Shown: positions 8,626 through 18,468 of the stretch, in pieces
Layout of the letters: each line of letters starts with the position of its first letter
Position numbering within the stretch: position 1 is the stretch's first letter
Source of the DNA: Pseudonocardiales bacterium
GTDB lineage: Bacteria > Actinomycetota > Actinomycetes > Mycobacteriales > Pseudonocardiaceae
Reading direction: 5' to 3'
NCBI GenBank assembly: GCA_019247305.1
Contig: JAFAPC010000114.1
Coordinates: 43,784 to 107,783, forward strand
Length of the DNA: 64,000 nt
Translations under genes and position numbers: made by a program
Notes under the pieces: generated by a model
What the model saw: only the letters and a program-made list of their open reading frames with translations
Databases searched by the model: none
Told to the model about the DNA's origin: nothing

Positions 8626-8759
8626 TGCTCTACTCGGTGGGTGGCTGGGGTGTCGGCCTCGCCAAGTCGGCTATTGAGTGAGTCGCGGCGCAGCGATGCC
8701 GAGAAGACCAGACACCGAACGGGCTGCGGGAGGGACATGTGGTCTCCGATGGCGCGTGG

Positions 8760-9899
8760 TCAGGTCAATCGGGTGGGCGTGAGGGCGGCGGGGTCCAGCG
8801 GGATATCTGGTGGCGGGCAAGCGCCGGTGATGGCCGCCGCACCCAGTGCGGCCAGCGCCGGGGCTAATTCGATGCCGAAGCCACCTTGACCAGCGACGAA
8901 GTGGAAGCCGGGATGCGCCGGCCAGGCACCGATCACCGGAAGCCGATCGGCGACGAATGAGCGTAGCCCCGCCCAGCTGGACTGCACCGAGCGCAGGCCG
9001 AGCCCGGTGATCGCCTCGACCCGCTCCAGCGCGATAGCCACATCGAGCGGATCGGGCTGGACATTCCCCGGCGCGACCGGTGTCTCGTCAGCGGGGGAGA
9101 GCAGCAGATTGTCTCCCTCCGCTTTGAAGTAGCACCGTTCCCGTGCTTCTACCACCATCGGCAGCGCGCCTCCGTGCGGGGTGCGCAGCCGGGCCGGCTC
9201 CGGGACCCGCGCGATGACGATGGTGCGGCGCAGTGGGCGCAGGCCCAGCGGCGGCACCCCGGCCAGGCCGGCGACGCGGTCGGCCCAGGCCCCCGCCGCG
9301 TTGACGACCTCCGCGGTGTCGAACACCTCCGCCGCACCGCAGCGCACCCGCCAGCCGCCGGATACCGCAGCCAGCTCGGTCACCGGCGCCGACACCCGCA
9401 CCCGTCCACCGCGTTGGCGCAGCCCGCGGACGTAGGCCTGATGCAGGGCCATCGCGTCAAGGTCACAGGCGGTCTCGGTCACCGCTGCGCCGCGCAGCTC
9501 GTCGCGGCGCAGCGCCGGGCATCGGGCCGCGGCCTCCGTCGGGGTCAGCTCCACCGGGCCGTCCGGATCGTCCGCTCCTGCCGCCAGCTCAGCGCGCAGG
9601 GCGTGGTCACCGTCGTCGTCGAACGCGGCCCAGAGCACCGGACGGGGGCGCAGCAGCGCGGGCGCGCCGAGCTCCTCGGCCAGCCTGGTGAACCGGGGAC
9701 CGCTGGCCTTGATCAAGATCCGCACCTGGGGGGGACCGTGGCCGGGCAGGTACACGGCGGCTGAACGCCCAGTGGAGTGCAGGGCCAGGCTGGTTTCGGT
9801 TTCCAGCAGGGTGACCCGGCGGTGCGCGGCAAGCTCGTAGGCCACCGAGACGCCAGCGATCCCGCCACCGATCACCACGACGTCCGGTTGCGGGCTCAC
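8760..9899 (-). CDS. FAD-dependent oxidoreductase, D-amino-acid oxidase/glycine oxidase type
   Basis: 379 residues from GTG 9899, chosen because the dinucleotide-binding motif V-V-V-I-G-G-G-I-A-G-V-S follows within seven residues; the open frame upstream has no family sequence. A C-terminal motif G-Q-G-G-F-G-I-E-L-A-P-A-L matches the second FAD contact of the DAO family. Such enzymes oxidise secondary or primary amines, for example glycine, sarcosine or D-amino acids, releasing hydrogen peroxide. Substrate not predictable. The neighbouring gene on the same strand is a cation transporter with no evident link. Confidence 0.8.
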   Translation of the reverse strand: MSPQPDVVVIGGGIAGVSVAYELAAHRRVTLLETETSLALHSTGRSAAVYLPGHGPPQVRILIKASGPRFTRLAEELGAPALLRPRPVLWAAFDDDGDHALRAELAAGADDPDGPVELTPTEAAARCPALRRDELRGAAVTETACDLDAMALHQAYVRGLRQRGGRVRVSAPVTELAAVSGGWRVRCGAAEVFDTAEVVNAAGAWADRVAGLAGVPPLGLRPLRRTIVIARVPEPARLRTPHGGALPMVVEARERCYFKAEGDNLLLSPADETPVAPGNVQPDPLDVAIALERVEAITGLGLRSVQSSWAGLRSFVADRLPVIGAWPAHPGFHFVAGQGGFGIELAPALAALGAAAITGACPPPDIPLDPAALTPTRLT

Positions 9900-9960
9900 C
9901 CAGTTGACGCTAGCCGAATTCCGCGCCGCGAAGCGCGCCAGTCGCTGCTCAGGTGGGTGC

Positions 9961-10974
9961 TTAGGTGGGTGGGGGGACGGCTCGGGGGATGAACGTGATG
10001 ACGCGAGCTTCGGGGACGGCGGCGTGCACGGCGTCGACGATGTGCCGGCCGAGGTCGTCGGCCTCGCGGACGGTGAGCTCCGGCTCAACCCAGCCTTCGA
10101 CCTCAATCCGCAGGGTGCGCCCGGTCCACCGGGCGCGGGCATGGGCGTGCTCGACCCCCGTGATGGCGGCGGCGAGCTCAGCGGCGCTCAGTACACCGTC
10201 CTCGACGCCATCGAGCAACCGGCGGACGATGTCAGTGGTCACGCTGTAGCCGACGTGGCAGATGAACAGGGTGACTGCCAGCCCGGCCACCGGGTCACCC
10301 CAGCGCTGCCCGACGGCGACGGCGACGAGGCCGGCGAGGGCTCCAGCGGAGGACAGCGCATCGAGCCAGGAGTGTTTCGCGTCGCTGACCAGGGTGGTGG
10401 ATTGGATGCGCTGGCCCACCCGCAGCTTGTACCGCGCGACCAGCTGGTTACCCGCAATACCCAGCGCAGCTGCGGCGATGCCCGCGCCGACGTGGCTGGT
10501 GCCGGTGTTGGCCAGCAGTTTGTGCACGCTTTCCACCCCAGCGAACACCGCGCTGGACCAGATCACCACCGCCACACCCAGACCGGCCAGGTCCTCCGCC
10601 CGCTCCCAGCCGTAGGGATAACGCTCGGTGGGGGCGCGCTTGCTCACCCGGAACCCGAAGAACACCGCCGCGCTGGTGGAGACGTCGGACAGATTGTGCA
10701 GCGCATCACCGAGCAGCCCGACCGAGCCGGTGATCACGGCGATGATCAGCTCAACCAGTCCGGTGACGGCCAGGCCCACCGCGCTGACCCCCACTGCCCG
10801 GTTCGCGAGTCGACGCTCCGTGGTGTCGTCGAATCGGTCGCGCAGCGAGTTAGCCGGCTCCCGCAACCCGGTAACCTTGTGCACGCCCTGCTCCTCACCG
10901 TTCCCGCTGCCGCCCTGGCCGCCGCGACGCCGGCCCCCACCCAGCGCGACCAGCTCCCATGGTGCCCTGTTCAT
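9961..10974 (-). CDS. Cation diffusion facilitator (CDF) transporter
   Basis: 337 residues. Six membrane helices can be picked out after a 50-residue polar N-terminus. The two metal-site signatures of the CDF family are visible: H-N-L-S-D in helix 2 and H-S-W-L-D in helix 5. The C-terminal cytoplasmic ferredoxin-like domain ends the protein. The family exports divalent metals such as zinc, cobalt or iron by proton antiport. The exact start is uncertain because the first 35 residues are low-complexity. Confidence 0.85.
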   Translation of the reverse strand: MNRAPWELVALGGGRRRGGQGGSGNGEEQGVHKVTGLREPANSLRDRFDDTTERRLANRAVGVSAVGLAVTGLVELIIAVITGSVGLLGDALHNLSDVSTSAAVFFGFRVSKRAPTERYPYGWERAEDLAGLGVAVVIWSSAVFAGVESVHKLLANTGTSHVGAGIAAAALGIAGNQLVARYKLRVGQRIQSTTLVSDAKHSWLDALSSAGALAGLVAVAVGQRWGDPVAGLAVTLFICHVGYSVTTDIVRRLLDGVEDGVLSAAELAAAITGVEHAHARARWTGRTLRIEVEGWVEPELTVREADDLGRHIVDAVHAAVPEARVITFIPRAVPPPT

Positions 10975-11137
10975 CGCCGCTGCGCGCGCCCGTGCTGACA
11001 GGATCCGCTTCGGGTACGTCGATCACGCTTGCGATCATGGCCCGACGATGACAGCGGGTTGTCGTGCAGACGAGACACCTCGGGAGAAACGAGGCCGCAT
11101 CCGTCTCTCAGCAGAGACATCCCCGTTGGGCTGTGGG

Positions 11138-12334
11138 CTACCCGGCCAGGCCGGCCCGGCGGCCCATCTCCCGCAACTCCTGGTCCGTCGAGGAGCCCCG
11201 GCGCGAGTGCCTGAGCAGCACGGCGAGGGTGTCGCGGACAAATGGGTCACGGCGAACCCGGTGCGGGTGGATTCGCTCCGCATTGCACAGCGCCCGCGCC
11301 GCGTCATGGTGGCGTCCCGGCAGCTGCGACAGCGCGCGGCCGTAGTAGACCCAGTACTGGGCCTGGCCCACCGGGTAGGGATGACGTTCGGGGTGCACGT
11401 TCTGAGCGATGCTGACCGCACGGTCTGGTTCTTTAGCCTCCAGAGCCAGACGTACCCGGCTGAACTCGACGTTGGTTGACGCGAGCGAGAACCCCAGGAG
11501 GTCGGTTTCGCCGGTCGCCCCGAACCGCCCATATATCTCGGCAGCGGCGTCCATCGGAGCGACCGCGTCGCCCGGGCGACCATCAAGGATCGCCGCCCGA
11601 GCGCGGGCCGTCGTGACCATGCCCACCAGGCCTGCGGTGCCGGCGGTGGTCGGCAGGGTGAACGAGTCCAACTCGATATTCCCCAACTCAGGCGCCCCAC
11701 CGTTGAGCAGCACGTCCGCTACGGCGAACCCGGCCATGCCGAGCATGGTCACCTCACCGTGCTCCTGGGCGAGATGTCGCGCCAGGAAGACACTTCGACG
11801 GACCAGGTCGGTCGCCGCCGCCGCGTGGACCAGCCAGAGACGGGTGACGTGGACATGCAGGTACACGGCCACACCAAGCAACTCACCGTGGTCGATACCG
11901 GTAGCCAGCGTGGTATGCAGGTCCCGGATCAGCCCGGGAAGCTCGACGGCCACCTCGGCGAACCGGCACGCTCGTGAGCGCTGCTGAATCTGGGTCACCC
12001 GGTGCCGCAGCACCGCCACGGGGAGCACCAGCCCACCAGGGTGATCGACGTCGATCGCGTCCAAGGCCAGCCGCACCCCATCCGTGGCGCTGTCGGTATG
12101 CCCGTTGGCCGGTGCGGGTACGGGGAGCGAGGTCAGCTCTGACACAGAGATCTGGAGCACTTCAGCGAGGGCGAGGACCTCGCTCAGGGTGGGAGAACGC
12201 AAACCACGCTCGATACGGTTCAGGGTGTCCTTGCTCATCCCGGCCAGCTCGGCGACCACCCGCAGCGACTTGCCCCGATCATCGCGGACACGCCAGATCG
12301 CCAGCCCGATCGTCTGCGCGTCCTCACGGTCCAC
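11138..12334 (-). CDS. XRE-family regulator with C-terminal TPR-like domain
   Basis: 398 residues. The N-terminus has a helix-turn-helix (S-L-R-V-V-A-E-L-A-G-M-S-K-D-T-L-N-R-I-E-R-G) at about residues 22-45, then 300 residues of helical repeats ending R-R-D-P-F-V-R-D-T-L-A-V-L-L-R-H. This is the intact version of the decayed regulators at 4620-5123 and 5193-5310. Such proteins regulate neighbouring genes or respond to small signals; the target is unknown. Confidence 0.8.
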   Translation of the reverse strand: MDREDAQTIGLAIWRVRDDRGKSLRVVAELAGMSKDTLNRIERGLRSPTLSEVLALAEVLQISVSELTSLPVPAPANGHTDSATDGVRLALDAIDVDHPGGLVLPVAVLRHRVTQIQQRSRACRFAEVAVELPGLIRDLHTTLATGIDHGELLGVAVYLHVHVTRLWLVHAAAATDLVRRSVFLARHLAQEHGEVTMLGMAGFAVADVLLNGGAPELGNIELDSFTLPTTAGTAGLVGMVTTARARAAILDGRPGDAVAPMDAAAEIYGRFGATGETDLLGFSLASTNVEFSRVRLALEAKEPDRAVSIAQNVHPERHPYPVGQAQYWVYYGRALSQLPGRHHDAARALCNAERIHPHRVRRDPFVRDTLAVLLRHSRRGSSTDQELREMGRRAGLAG

Positions 12335-12451
12335 CAGGCACCCCTCCCCGCCGAGGTAGGCCCCCTCGCCGATGCCCCAGGACCGTCGCCCCGGGGCGGT
12401 GTAGCTCGGCGAAGGGATACCCCGACAGGCTACGCGGCGTGCCCCTCGCCA

Positions 12452-12697
12452 TTACGACAGACCGTCGCGGCCAACTCGGCGTAAGCGCTGGAGACCGACC
12501 GCCCCGGTGGCCATCAGGTAGCCCAGCACCGCGCTGTCGTTATTCGGGTCGTGGTCTCGCCGCGCCAACCCGACCGCCGGGCCGACGCTGGGCAGCAGAT
12601 CGCCCAGGTGCTCCCGCTGCTCGGGTGTCAGCTCACCGTCACAGACCGCAGCGGCCAGCGCGCGGACGTGTTCGTGGGTGATTGGTTCGGTTCTCAT
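12452..12697 (-). CDS. Small hypothetical protein, 81 residues
   Basis: Starts at ATG 12697 with a good ribosome-binding site (AAGGAG, eight bases upstream). It begins M-R-T-E-P-I-T-H-E-H-V-R-A-L-A-A-A-V-C-D-G-E-L-T and is mostly helical. No family recognised. It lies immediately upstream of and co-directional with the HTH-TPR regulator, a common place for such small genes in actinomycetes. Confidence 0.55.
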   Translation of the reverse strand: MRTEPITHEHVRALAAAVCDGELTPEQREHLGDLLPSVGPAVGLARRDHDPNNDSAVLGYLMATGAVGLQRLRRVGRDGLS

Positions 12698-12931
12698 AGG
12701 TCGGCTCCTTCGTGGACGATCGGATCGGATGTCGGCGAGAGATCCGGATCGGCGACCCGCAAGTATCCACTGTGGATGGTGTAGTTTATCTCCATCTGTC
12801 CGCAGATCGTCCGCAAGATGTCCGCAGACGGCCAACGGCTGCCAACGCTGCCAAACGGTGTATGCGCAGCTCAGAAGAGGTGCAGCAACCACCGCCCCAG
12901 GTGGGCGATCCGTGCGTGCAGAATTCCGCTG

Positions 12932-13210
12932 CACGAAGTTCACCCTGAAGTGTCCTTTGCCGCCATGAACGGCCAGCCACTAGCTCACCGCAAAACCAGT
13001 TGGACGGGACAGATGACTCGCCGGACCCTGCTCGCCCGGCACGGCATCCAGCTACCCGACCACCTCGGTGACGCTGGGGAGGCCGGCCCCGACGACGTTC
13101 TCGACGCCGCCGCTGCGGCGTGGAGCGCCCAGCGCATCGCCACCGGCCACGCCAGCCGGCTGCCCACCCAAGCACCCCCCGGCCAAGAGCACATCAGCAT
13201 CCAGTACTGA
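12932..13210 (+). pseudogene. DUF429 protein C-terminal remnant
   Basis: The frame reads H-E-V-H-P-E-V-S-F-A-A-M-N-G, the hallmark of DUF429 proteins (a predicted RNase H-fold nuclease), then R-R-T-L-L-A-R-H-G-I-Q-L-P and D-D-V-L-D-A-A-A-A-A-W-S-A-Q-R-I-A to the natural end. The upstream half, with the first catalytic acids, is not present in any frame. An internal ATG at 12965 exists but would omit the motif. Confidence 0.6.
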
Positions 13211-13277
13211 GCAGCACCCCGCTTTTCCCAGCACGGGCGCCGGGCACCCCAACCGGGTCGGCTACCATCAGCGCGAG

Positions 13278-13350
13278 GGGCCGTTAGCTCAATAGGTAGA
13301 GCTGCAGACTTTTAATCTGTCGGTTCTGGGTTCGAGCCCCAGGCGGCCCA
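13278..13350 (+). tRNA. tRNA-Lys (anticodon UUU)
   Basis: A full cloverleaf is present: acceptor 13278-13284 pairs with 13343-13349, there is a D-arm with GCTC/GAGC, an anticodon stem GCAGA/TCTGT around the loop CTTTTAA, and a T-arm with the TTCGAGC loop closed by CTGGG/CCCAG. Discriminator base A; CCA is not encoded. The anticodon TTT reads AAA and AAG codons. Confidence 0.95.
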
Positions 13351-13866
13351 CACAAGACCAGATCAGTGCGCTGAACACACAGAGAGATCACGGACATCAC
13401 CCAACGGCAGGGCGTCGAGACACATCGGCGCATGTTGGCCCAGGTCACCCGCTTGTAGAGCGGCCAGGATCTACCTATGTATGCCCTGCTGATGGCCCAC
13501 CCGCTCACGACTGTGCGCGCCACCCCAGCAGACCCGGCGCTCGGATTCCCCCGCCCCGCCCAGCGAGCACCTCACCCCCGCCCTCTAGGCGGACCACCCC
13601 AGAGGATGAGAAGAGTAGTGCGAGTCACACCCCAGGGCCCCGAATCGACTACCACCTCGCGGGGGAACGTCGAGTCCGCCGCCGAGAACCTGAAGTGGCA
13701 CGGTCGTTTCACGATCGCGTGGGTTGATCGGGGAATCTCGGAAGTGTACAAGCATCCATGAGACCGACCCGTTGGCCGAAGACGTCGCGGCGGGGCGCTT
13801 GCGCTTGACACCCTCGTATGGTCTCGTTTCCCGAGGATGACAGCATCCGAGGTTTGGGAAGAGAAG
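13351..13866. other. Intergenic stretch after tRNA-Lys
   Basis: About 500 bases with no gene I can support. Open frames exist on both strands but their translations look like random proline/arginine-rich sequence. The only notable element is a single copy (13748-13765) of the 18-base core of the tandem repeats at 7391-7476. Confidence 0.5.
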
Positions 13867-14625
13867 ATGGGGGTCACGGTGGAGATGGGCGTGTTGGCCG
13901 GCAAGGGCGCGGTGGTCACCGGCGGGTCGAGAGGTATTGGTCGCGCGATTGTGCAGCGGTTGGCGGCTGATGGGGCCACGGTGGTGTTCAACTTTGCGCG
14001 GAGTGTTGATCAGGCGGCAGAGGTTGAGCAGGGGGTCCGCGACGCCGGAGGTCGCGCTCACGCTGTTCAGATCGACCTCGCCGCGTCGGAAGCAGTTGAC
14101 GAGCTGATGGCCTGTGCCGACGAATATCTCGACAGCTTCAACATTCTGGTCAACAATGCCGTCTTGAACTATGCCCCCGCTCCGATTGCCGACACCAGCG
14201 ACGAGCAGTACGACGCGGTCATGGCCGTCAACACAAAAACCACCTTCCGCACCATGCGCCATGCTGCCCGCACCATGCGGGACGATGGGAGAATTATCAA
14301 TATCTCGAGTCTCGCGACCACCCGACACGCTGCGAAGAGCGGACTGTATGCGGCCAGCAAAGGCGCGATCGAACAGCTCACCAAGGTTGCGGCTTTGGAA
14401 CTCGGTGGCCGAGGCATTACCGTCAACGTCATCTGTCCCGGCGCGACCGAGACCGACCTGCTGCGGCACCACAATTCCGAGGCCGAGCTTGAGCAACTCG
14501 CCAAGCAGACACCGTTGGGTCGTCTCGGCCTACCCAACGATATCGCTGACGTCGTGGCGCTGCTATCCAGTCCCGACGGGCGCTGGCTCACCGGCCAGAT
14601 CATCCACGCAACCGGTGGCCTCTGA
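13867..14625 (+). CDS. SDR-family oxidoreductase, FabG-like
   Basis: About 252 residues. The cofactor motif T-G-G-S-R-G-I-G near the N-terminus, N-N-A-V in strand 4, and the catalytic set S-S-L (serine) and Y-A-A-S-K define a classical short-chain dehydrogenase/reductase using NADP(H). The C-terminus (G-R-L-G-L-P-N-D-I-A-D-V-V-A-L-L-S-S) is that of 3-oxoacyl-ACP reductase-like enzymes. The start may be ATG 13837 or 13867; neither has a strong ribosome-binding site. Substrate unknown; no pathway neighbours. Confidence 0.8.
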   Translation: MGVTVEMGVLAGKGAVVTGGSRGIGRAIVQRLAADGATVVFNFARSVDQAAEVEQGVRDAGGRAHAVQIDLAASEAVDELMACADEYLDSFNILVNNAVLNYAPAPIADTSDEQYDAVMAVNTKTTFRTMRHAARTMRDDGRIINISSLATTRHAAKSGLYAASKGAIEQLTKVAALELGGRGITVNVICPGATETDLLRHHNSEAELEQLAKQTPLGRLGLPNDIADVVALLSSPDGRWLTGQIIHATGGL

Positions 14626-14673
14626 GGCGATGACGCAGCGGAGCCTTCGCCCTCTCTCGGGACGGCACGCGCG

Positions 14674-15168
14674 CTACCGGGTTGATGAGTTGCGCGCCGT
14701 GGTGAGGGCGAGGGTGACGGCGTGCTGCGGATCGGCGGCGGGGGTGGGCGGATCCGGCAGTGGGCTGCCGTTGTGGGCGAGAATCCGCCAGCCTCCGAGG
14801 GTGATCACGGGGATGCCGCCGCGTCGTTTGGCCAGGGCGATTTCCGACAGGGTGCCCCAGGAGCCGCCGATGGCGATCACGGCGTCGGCGGACCAGACGA
14901 TGACGGCGTTGCGGGCTTGACCGAGGTTGGTCACGATCACTGCAGAGAGGTCTGGGCAGGCGTCCTCGGCGGTGTCGTTGGGGAGGATGCCGATCACGAG
15001 ACCGTGCTCCGCGCGGGCACCGGCCGCGGCGGCGGCCATGACGCCGGTGCCGCCGCCGCAGAGGACAACAGCCCCAGCCCGGGCGAGGAGCTGTCCTACC
15101 TGGTAGGCGTGGGTCGCGTCCTCCTCGGTGCAGTGCTGGGGTCCACACACCGCGACCTGCACCGGCAT
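14674..15168 (-). CDS. LOG-like/TIGR00725-type nucleotide-binding protein
   Basis: 164 residues with V-A-V-C-G-P, then L-C-G-G-G-T-G-V-M-A-A-A-A-A-G-A, and later A-I-G-G-S-W-G-T-L-S-E-I-A-L-A, the phosphate-binding signature of the LOG/YgdH superfamily once named lysine decarboxylases. Relatives hydrolyse nucleotide monophosphates, as in cytokinin activation. It ends close to, and converges with, the SDR gene. Precise activity unknown. Confidence 0.75.
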   Translation of the reverse strand: MPVQVAVCGPQHCTEEDATHAYQVGQLLARAGAVVLCGGGTGVMAAAAAGARAEHGLVIGILPNDTAEDACPDLSAVIVTNLGQARNAVIVWSADAVIAIGGSWGTLSEIALAKRRGGIPVITLGGWRILAHNGSPLPDPPTPAADPQHAVTLALTTARNSSTR

Positions 15169-15191
15169 GCCCTTCGGCGTTCGTGCTGACC

Positions 15192-16763
15192 TCAGGTGGC
15201 GGCCTCCGGTTCCAGTCCTGGAGGGGTGGGGGCGGGGTGAGTGCAGAACTCGGCGAGGTCCTCGTTCAGGGTGGTCAGGGTGCTGGAGGCGAGGTCGGGT
15301 CGCTGGGTCAGCAGGGTGTGCAGGGAGCGAGCTCGGCCGATGATGGGCACGGTGCGGTACTCGGCTTGGGTGGAGTGCAGTACGGGGGCTAGGTGCTCGC
15401 TGACGGCGTCCAGCTCACCCCGGCCCAGATGGGCAAGCGCGAGGTCAAAGCGAGCGGCGGCGATGTACATGGCTTTGGGCTGGGCCTCGGCGCTGAACTC
15501 CTCCAGGGCGGTGCGTGCCCAGTCCACGGCGGCATCCAGATTATCGGTGTCGCCGAGGGCGTAGTGAGCTTCGCTGGCGCACAGGGCGGCGGACCCGGTA
15601 TCGAAGCCAAAGGTGCCCGGCTCGTCGACGGTCCGCTCGGTGGGTGCGGATGCGGCGAGCGCCAGGGCTCGGGTGACGTCGCCGGGTTGGCGGCGGGCGG
15701 CGTGGACCCGGGCCTGCTGGCTGGCCAGCAGCAGCAGCGTGGTGCCGCTGGTGGCATCAGGCAAGGCGGACTCGACAAGCGCGGCGGCCTCGTCGTAACG
15801 ACCGTCCCAGTAGGCGATATTGGACTGCACGTAGACACGGATGAAAGCCCGCAGCGGGGTGTAACCAGCCGTCTCGGCGCAGTGCAGTGCGGTTCGGGCG
15901 TGGGTCGTGGCGGCGTGCGGATACCCCAGGTCGAACGTGGCCAGGGCTAGGAGCGCGCACGTCTGTCCGGCGATTTTGTACAGACTTGTGGTGTGCCGGG
16001 GTTGTTGGCGTCCGGTGATCAGGGCGAACACGTCGTCGCGGGCATTGAGCAGGTGGGAGAACATCGTGGCGGGCGGGTCGATCTGCTCGCGCCGGGCGAG
16101 TTCGGCGACGTCGAGGGTCATTTGTTCCAGTACGTCGTCATCGACGTTGGTGATGGCGCTCCAACGCCGGAACTGGGCGGACTCCTCAGCGGCCACGATG
16201 ACCTCCTCACGGATCGGCAGGCCGCGCGCGTCGTAGCGCACGATCCGCCGGCTGCCTCGGATAACGACAGTGTCACCGCCCCGGTAATCGGGCGCACGGT
16301 CGGGGTCAGCTCGGTCCCCCGGCGCAGGGCGTGCGGTTCCTGTGGTGATCAGGGCAGGGGTGGGCCCGATAGGTGAGGCGGTGAGCAGGTGGCGTTCCGC
16401 CAGGGTGAGCTGCTCTAGGTCTGCGGCGTCCACTAGTTGGGACACGGTGCAGCCGTGGCCGTAGGTGGCGGCCAGCCGGGCTAGGTAGCGCGGGCTGGGC
16501 GGGGCGCCGCCGTGGGGCCAGTTCTCATAATCGCTCACTCGGTGGTCCGACAGCTTGGACCCAGGGTGGATGGTGTTGTAGTGCTGGGCCACTTTCCACT
16601 GCGGCCAGTCCAACGCGAGCCGCCAGGCCAGCCGAGGCCGCAGGTTGAATCGGCGACCCATTTCTGCGGCGATCTGCGGGATGGAGCACCCTAGCTCGCG
16701 CAGGTGATCGCGGAACTGATCACGCTGGGCTTTCGCGGACTGTCCCGCTTTCTTCCCAGGCAT
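15192..16763 (-). CDS. Large HTH-type regulator with TPR-like domain
   Basis: About 523 residues from ATG 16763, chosen because the recognisable protein begins [15 protein letters not shown]. An N-terminal helical region with an XRE-like DNA-binding part (W-K-V-A-Q-H-Y-N-T then [10 protein letters not shown]) is followed by over 300 residues of TPR-like helices (for example [18 protein letters not shown]). A stop 20 bases from the LOG-like start suggests cotranscription. Target and signal unknown. Confidence 0.7.
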   Translation of the reverse strand: MPGKKAGQSAKAQRDQFRDHLRELGCSIPQIAAEMGRRFNLRPRLAWRLALDWPQWKVAQHYNTIHPGSKLSDHRVSDYENWPHGGAPPSPRYLARLAATYGHGCTVSQLVDAADLEQLTLAERHLLTASPIGPTPALITTGTARPAPGDRADPDRAPDYRGGDTVVIRGSRRIVRYDARGLPIREEVIVAAEESAQFRRWSAITNVDDDVLEQMTLDVAELARREQIDPPATMFSHLLNARDDVFALITGRQQPRHTTSLYKIAGQTCALLALATFDLGYPHAATTHARTALHCAETAGYTPLRAFIRVYVQSNIAYWDGRYDEAAALVESALPDATSGTTLLLLASQQARVHAARRQPGDVTRALALAASAPTERTVDEPGTFGFDTGSAALCASEAHYALGDTDNLDAAVDWARTALEEFSAEAQPKAMYIAAARFDLALAHLGRGELDAVSEHLAPVLHSTQAEYRTVPIIGRARSLHTLLTQRPDLASSTLTTLNEDLAEFCTHPAPTPPGLEPEAAT

Positions 16764-17025
16764 CGCCCACCCCCATGACGTCGCGTGGCGTACCGAATCC
16801 CCGCCACACCGTAGCCCCCGACCGGCCAGACGCGGCACCCCAATGGCGGTATCTGTGGCACGTCCTTTCCGGGCGCCGACCTCAGCGGGACCGGGATGGC
16901 CGGGAGCGGATTCCCTCCCGCGCGGGGACCCACCCATCCATGATCCACGCCATGCTAATGCGCAGCCACGGGTGCCGTCCTGCGGCAACACCACGAACCC
17001 GAGTCCCGAAAGGGTGGTCCACAGC

Positions 17026-17373
17026 ATGGCCAACGGTGGTGGCACGCCACTAGTGATCCCCAACCAATCCACTGTCCCCCAGACCAATCACCGGCTTCTG
17101 TGCCAGGCGCTGGGAAAGTTTTTGGTGGACGGTGCGCAGGCCGGGCGCAGCGCCGCGGGGGGAATCGGCTCCCCCCAGTGGCGGGTGGTGGCCACCCTGT
17201 ACTCGCTGCTGAAGGAGCATCCGGTTGATCGAGACGGCCGGTGTCGATCCTGCCGGTGGCCGGGGTCGGTCATCGGGCTGCGGTGGCAGCCATGCTGGGT
17301 GTACGGCAAGGCGAGTCTGTGCCTGCAGTGGCTTGATGACGTATCACTGTTTGGTCTGCTGCCCGACGACTGA
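17026..17373 (+). CDS. Small cysteine-containing protein
   Basis: 115 residues from ATG 17026. Contains W-R-V-V-A-T-L-Y-S-L-L-K-E-H-P-V-D-R-D-G-R-C-R-S-C-R-W-P, a C-x-x-C followed by two more cysteines, so possibly a small metal- or redox-active site. Divergent from the regulator at 15192-16763 with about 260 bases between, a recurrent pairing in Pseudonocardiales as I remember it. Function unknown. Confidence 0.6.
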   Translation: MANGGGTPLVIPNQSTVPQTNHRLLCQALGKFLVDGAQAGRSAAGGIGSPQWRVVATLYSLLKEHPVDRDGRCRSCRWPGSVIGLRWQPCWVYGKASLCLQWLDDVSLFGLLPDD

Positions 17374-17527
17374 GAGCTGGCCGCCGCGCCACCCCCGCGG
17401 CGGCCGGACCCCGATCACGGCGGGGCCGGGGATGATCCCCGATGGCCCTTGGCCCCGCCGTGGCCCACCCAACCCCACCCACAATCGCTGCCCACCCGAA
17501 CGGGGCACTGGCGGTCAGGAGAACCGT

Positions 17528-17746
17528 GTGAAACACACTCAGCGCAAGAAGACCGGCGGGCTGGTCACCAGAAACATTGTCTATAAGAGCAGCAAATATC
17601 CGCATACTCGATATCGAGAATTGAAAGTGGAAGTTCCGCGTGGGGAAATAATAGACGCCCATTATGCGGCTGGAATGGTGGCGGTGCGGACCGGCATGCC
17701 CTTGGCGGATGTGAACATCATCAAGATAGTCGGGATGGATGGCTAA
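17528..17746 (+). CDS. Small basic hypothetical protein, 72 residues
   Basis: GTG start with CAGGAG about nine bases upstream. Begins M-K-H-T-Q-R-K-K-T-G-G and includes V-P-R-G-E-I-I-D-A-H-Y-A-A-G-M-V-A. Codon use is richer in A/T than the neighbours. No family recognised. Confidence 0.5.
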   Translation: MKHTQRKKTGGLVTRNIVYKSSKYPHTRYRELKVEVPRGEIIDAHYAAGMVAVRTGMPLADVNIIKIVGMDG

Positions 17747-17988
17747 CACGGCAGCCGCGGTGTGTGGTCTTGAGTTGTAGTATAGTGCTCATTGTCTGGT
17801 GTTGCTCATCCATCGGGCGCTGTCGTGGCTACGCGCTCGGTGCGCAGGCGCTGGCCTACCGGGGTCTCGGCATAGTCGCTTGCCGCCTGGTGTGGCGCGT
17901 CAGCGCGGTAGTTGGGTCAGCCGATCGTTGTCTTGCGCTTGTCTCATCAGTCTCTCTTGTCTCCGGGGGAGGTGCGTGGGTCAGTGAG

Positions 17989-18042
17989 GGATGTGCCAGG
18001 GGTGGCAATTGTGGGCGGAAAGTTGCCACCCCTGGCACATCC
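17989..18042. repeat. Perfect 20-bp hairpin
   Basis: Bases 17989-18008 are exactly complementary to 18023-18042, with a 14-base loop. No T run follows on either strand. It could be a bidirectional terminator of the T-less type found in actinobacteria or the trace of a small mobile repeat. Confidence 0.8.
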
Positions 18043-18303
18043 GCGCGCGGCGAGGGTCCTTCCTCGGAGCTCACCGACCATGACCTCAGGTCCGTGGCGC
18101 TGGAGGCGTCGGCGATCGCGACACGAGGCGGTGCTCCCAGTCATTCTGCTCGCCACTGCTCCCTGACTTTGCCGCCGTCCTGGCCGGCCTACCAGGCCGC
18201 CGTCGGTGAGTTCAGGCTCGACTGTGCGAGGCGCCTGGAACTTTCTTCAGAAGTCTTCGGTCCGTGGGCGGGCTCGTGCGTATCGGCAACACGAAGCGGT
18301 GCT

Positions 18304-18367
18304 TGATCGCTGAAACTGTGGCGTGGCCGTGCGGGAGTGCACGGCCACGCCACAGTTTCAGCGATCA
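18304..18367. repeat. Perfect 29-bp hairpin
   Basis: Bases 18304-18332 are exactly complementary to 18339-18367, with a 6-base loop. This is the longest perfect stem seen in the window and lies about 100 bases upstream of pabAB. As RNA it would be extremely stable and would probably stop or pause transcription entering pabAB. Confidence 0.85.
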
Positions 18368-18468
18368 TCAGATGGGTCCCTGTCTGCGGTGGGCCGCAGA
18401 CGGTGGGGTGCTACCAGACAGCCGTGCCGTCGCCGTCGGCCAGTCCAGACTTCTGAATAATGTTCCAT

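Larger units (their letters stand above)
17747..18468. other. Intergenic region with two long hairpins
   Basis: About 720 bases upstream of pabAB without a supportable gene; the open frame at 17764-18306 runs across the first hairpin and looks random. The region holds the two inverted repeats listed separately. Promoter elements for pabAB must lie near its downstream end, but no clear -35/-10 pair is visible. Confidence 0.5.

Noticed and set aside
13477..13761. 94-residue frame after tRNA-Lys
   Set aside because: Proline/arginine-rich, no ribosome-binding site, and it ends in the dispersed repeat core.
17764..18306. 180-residue frame before pabAB
   Set aside because: It runs through the perfect 20-bp hairpin and has no recognisable protein character.
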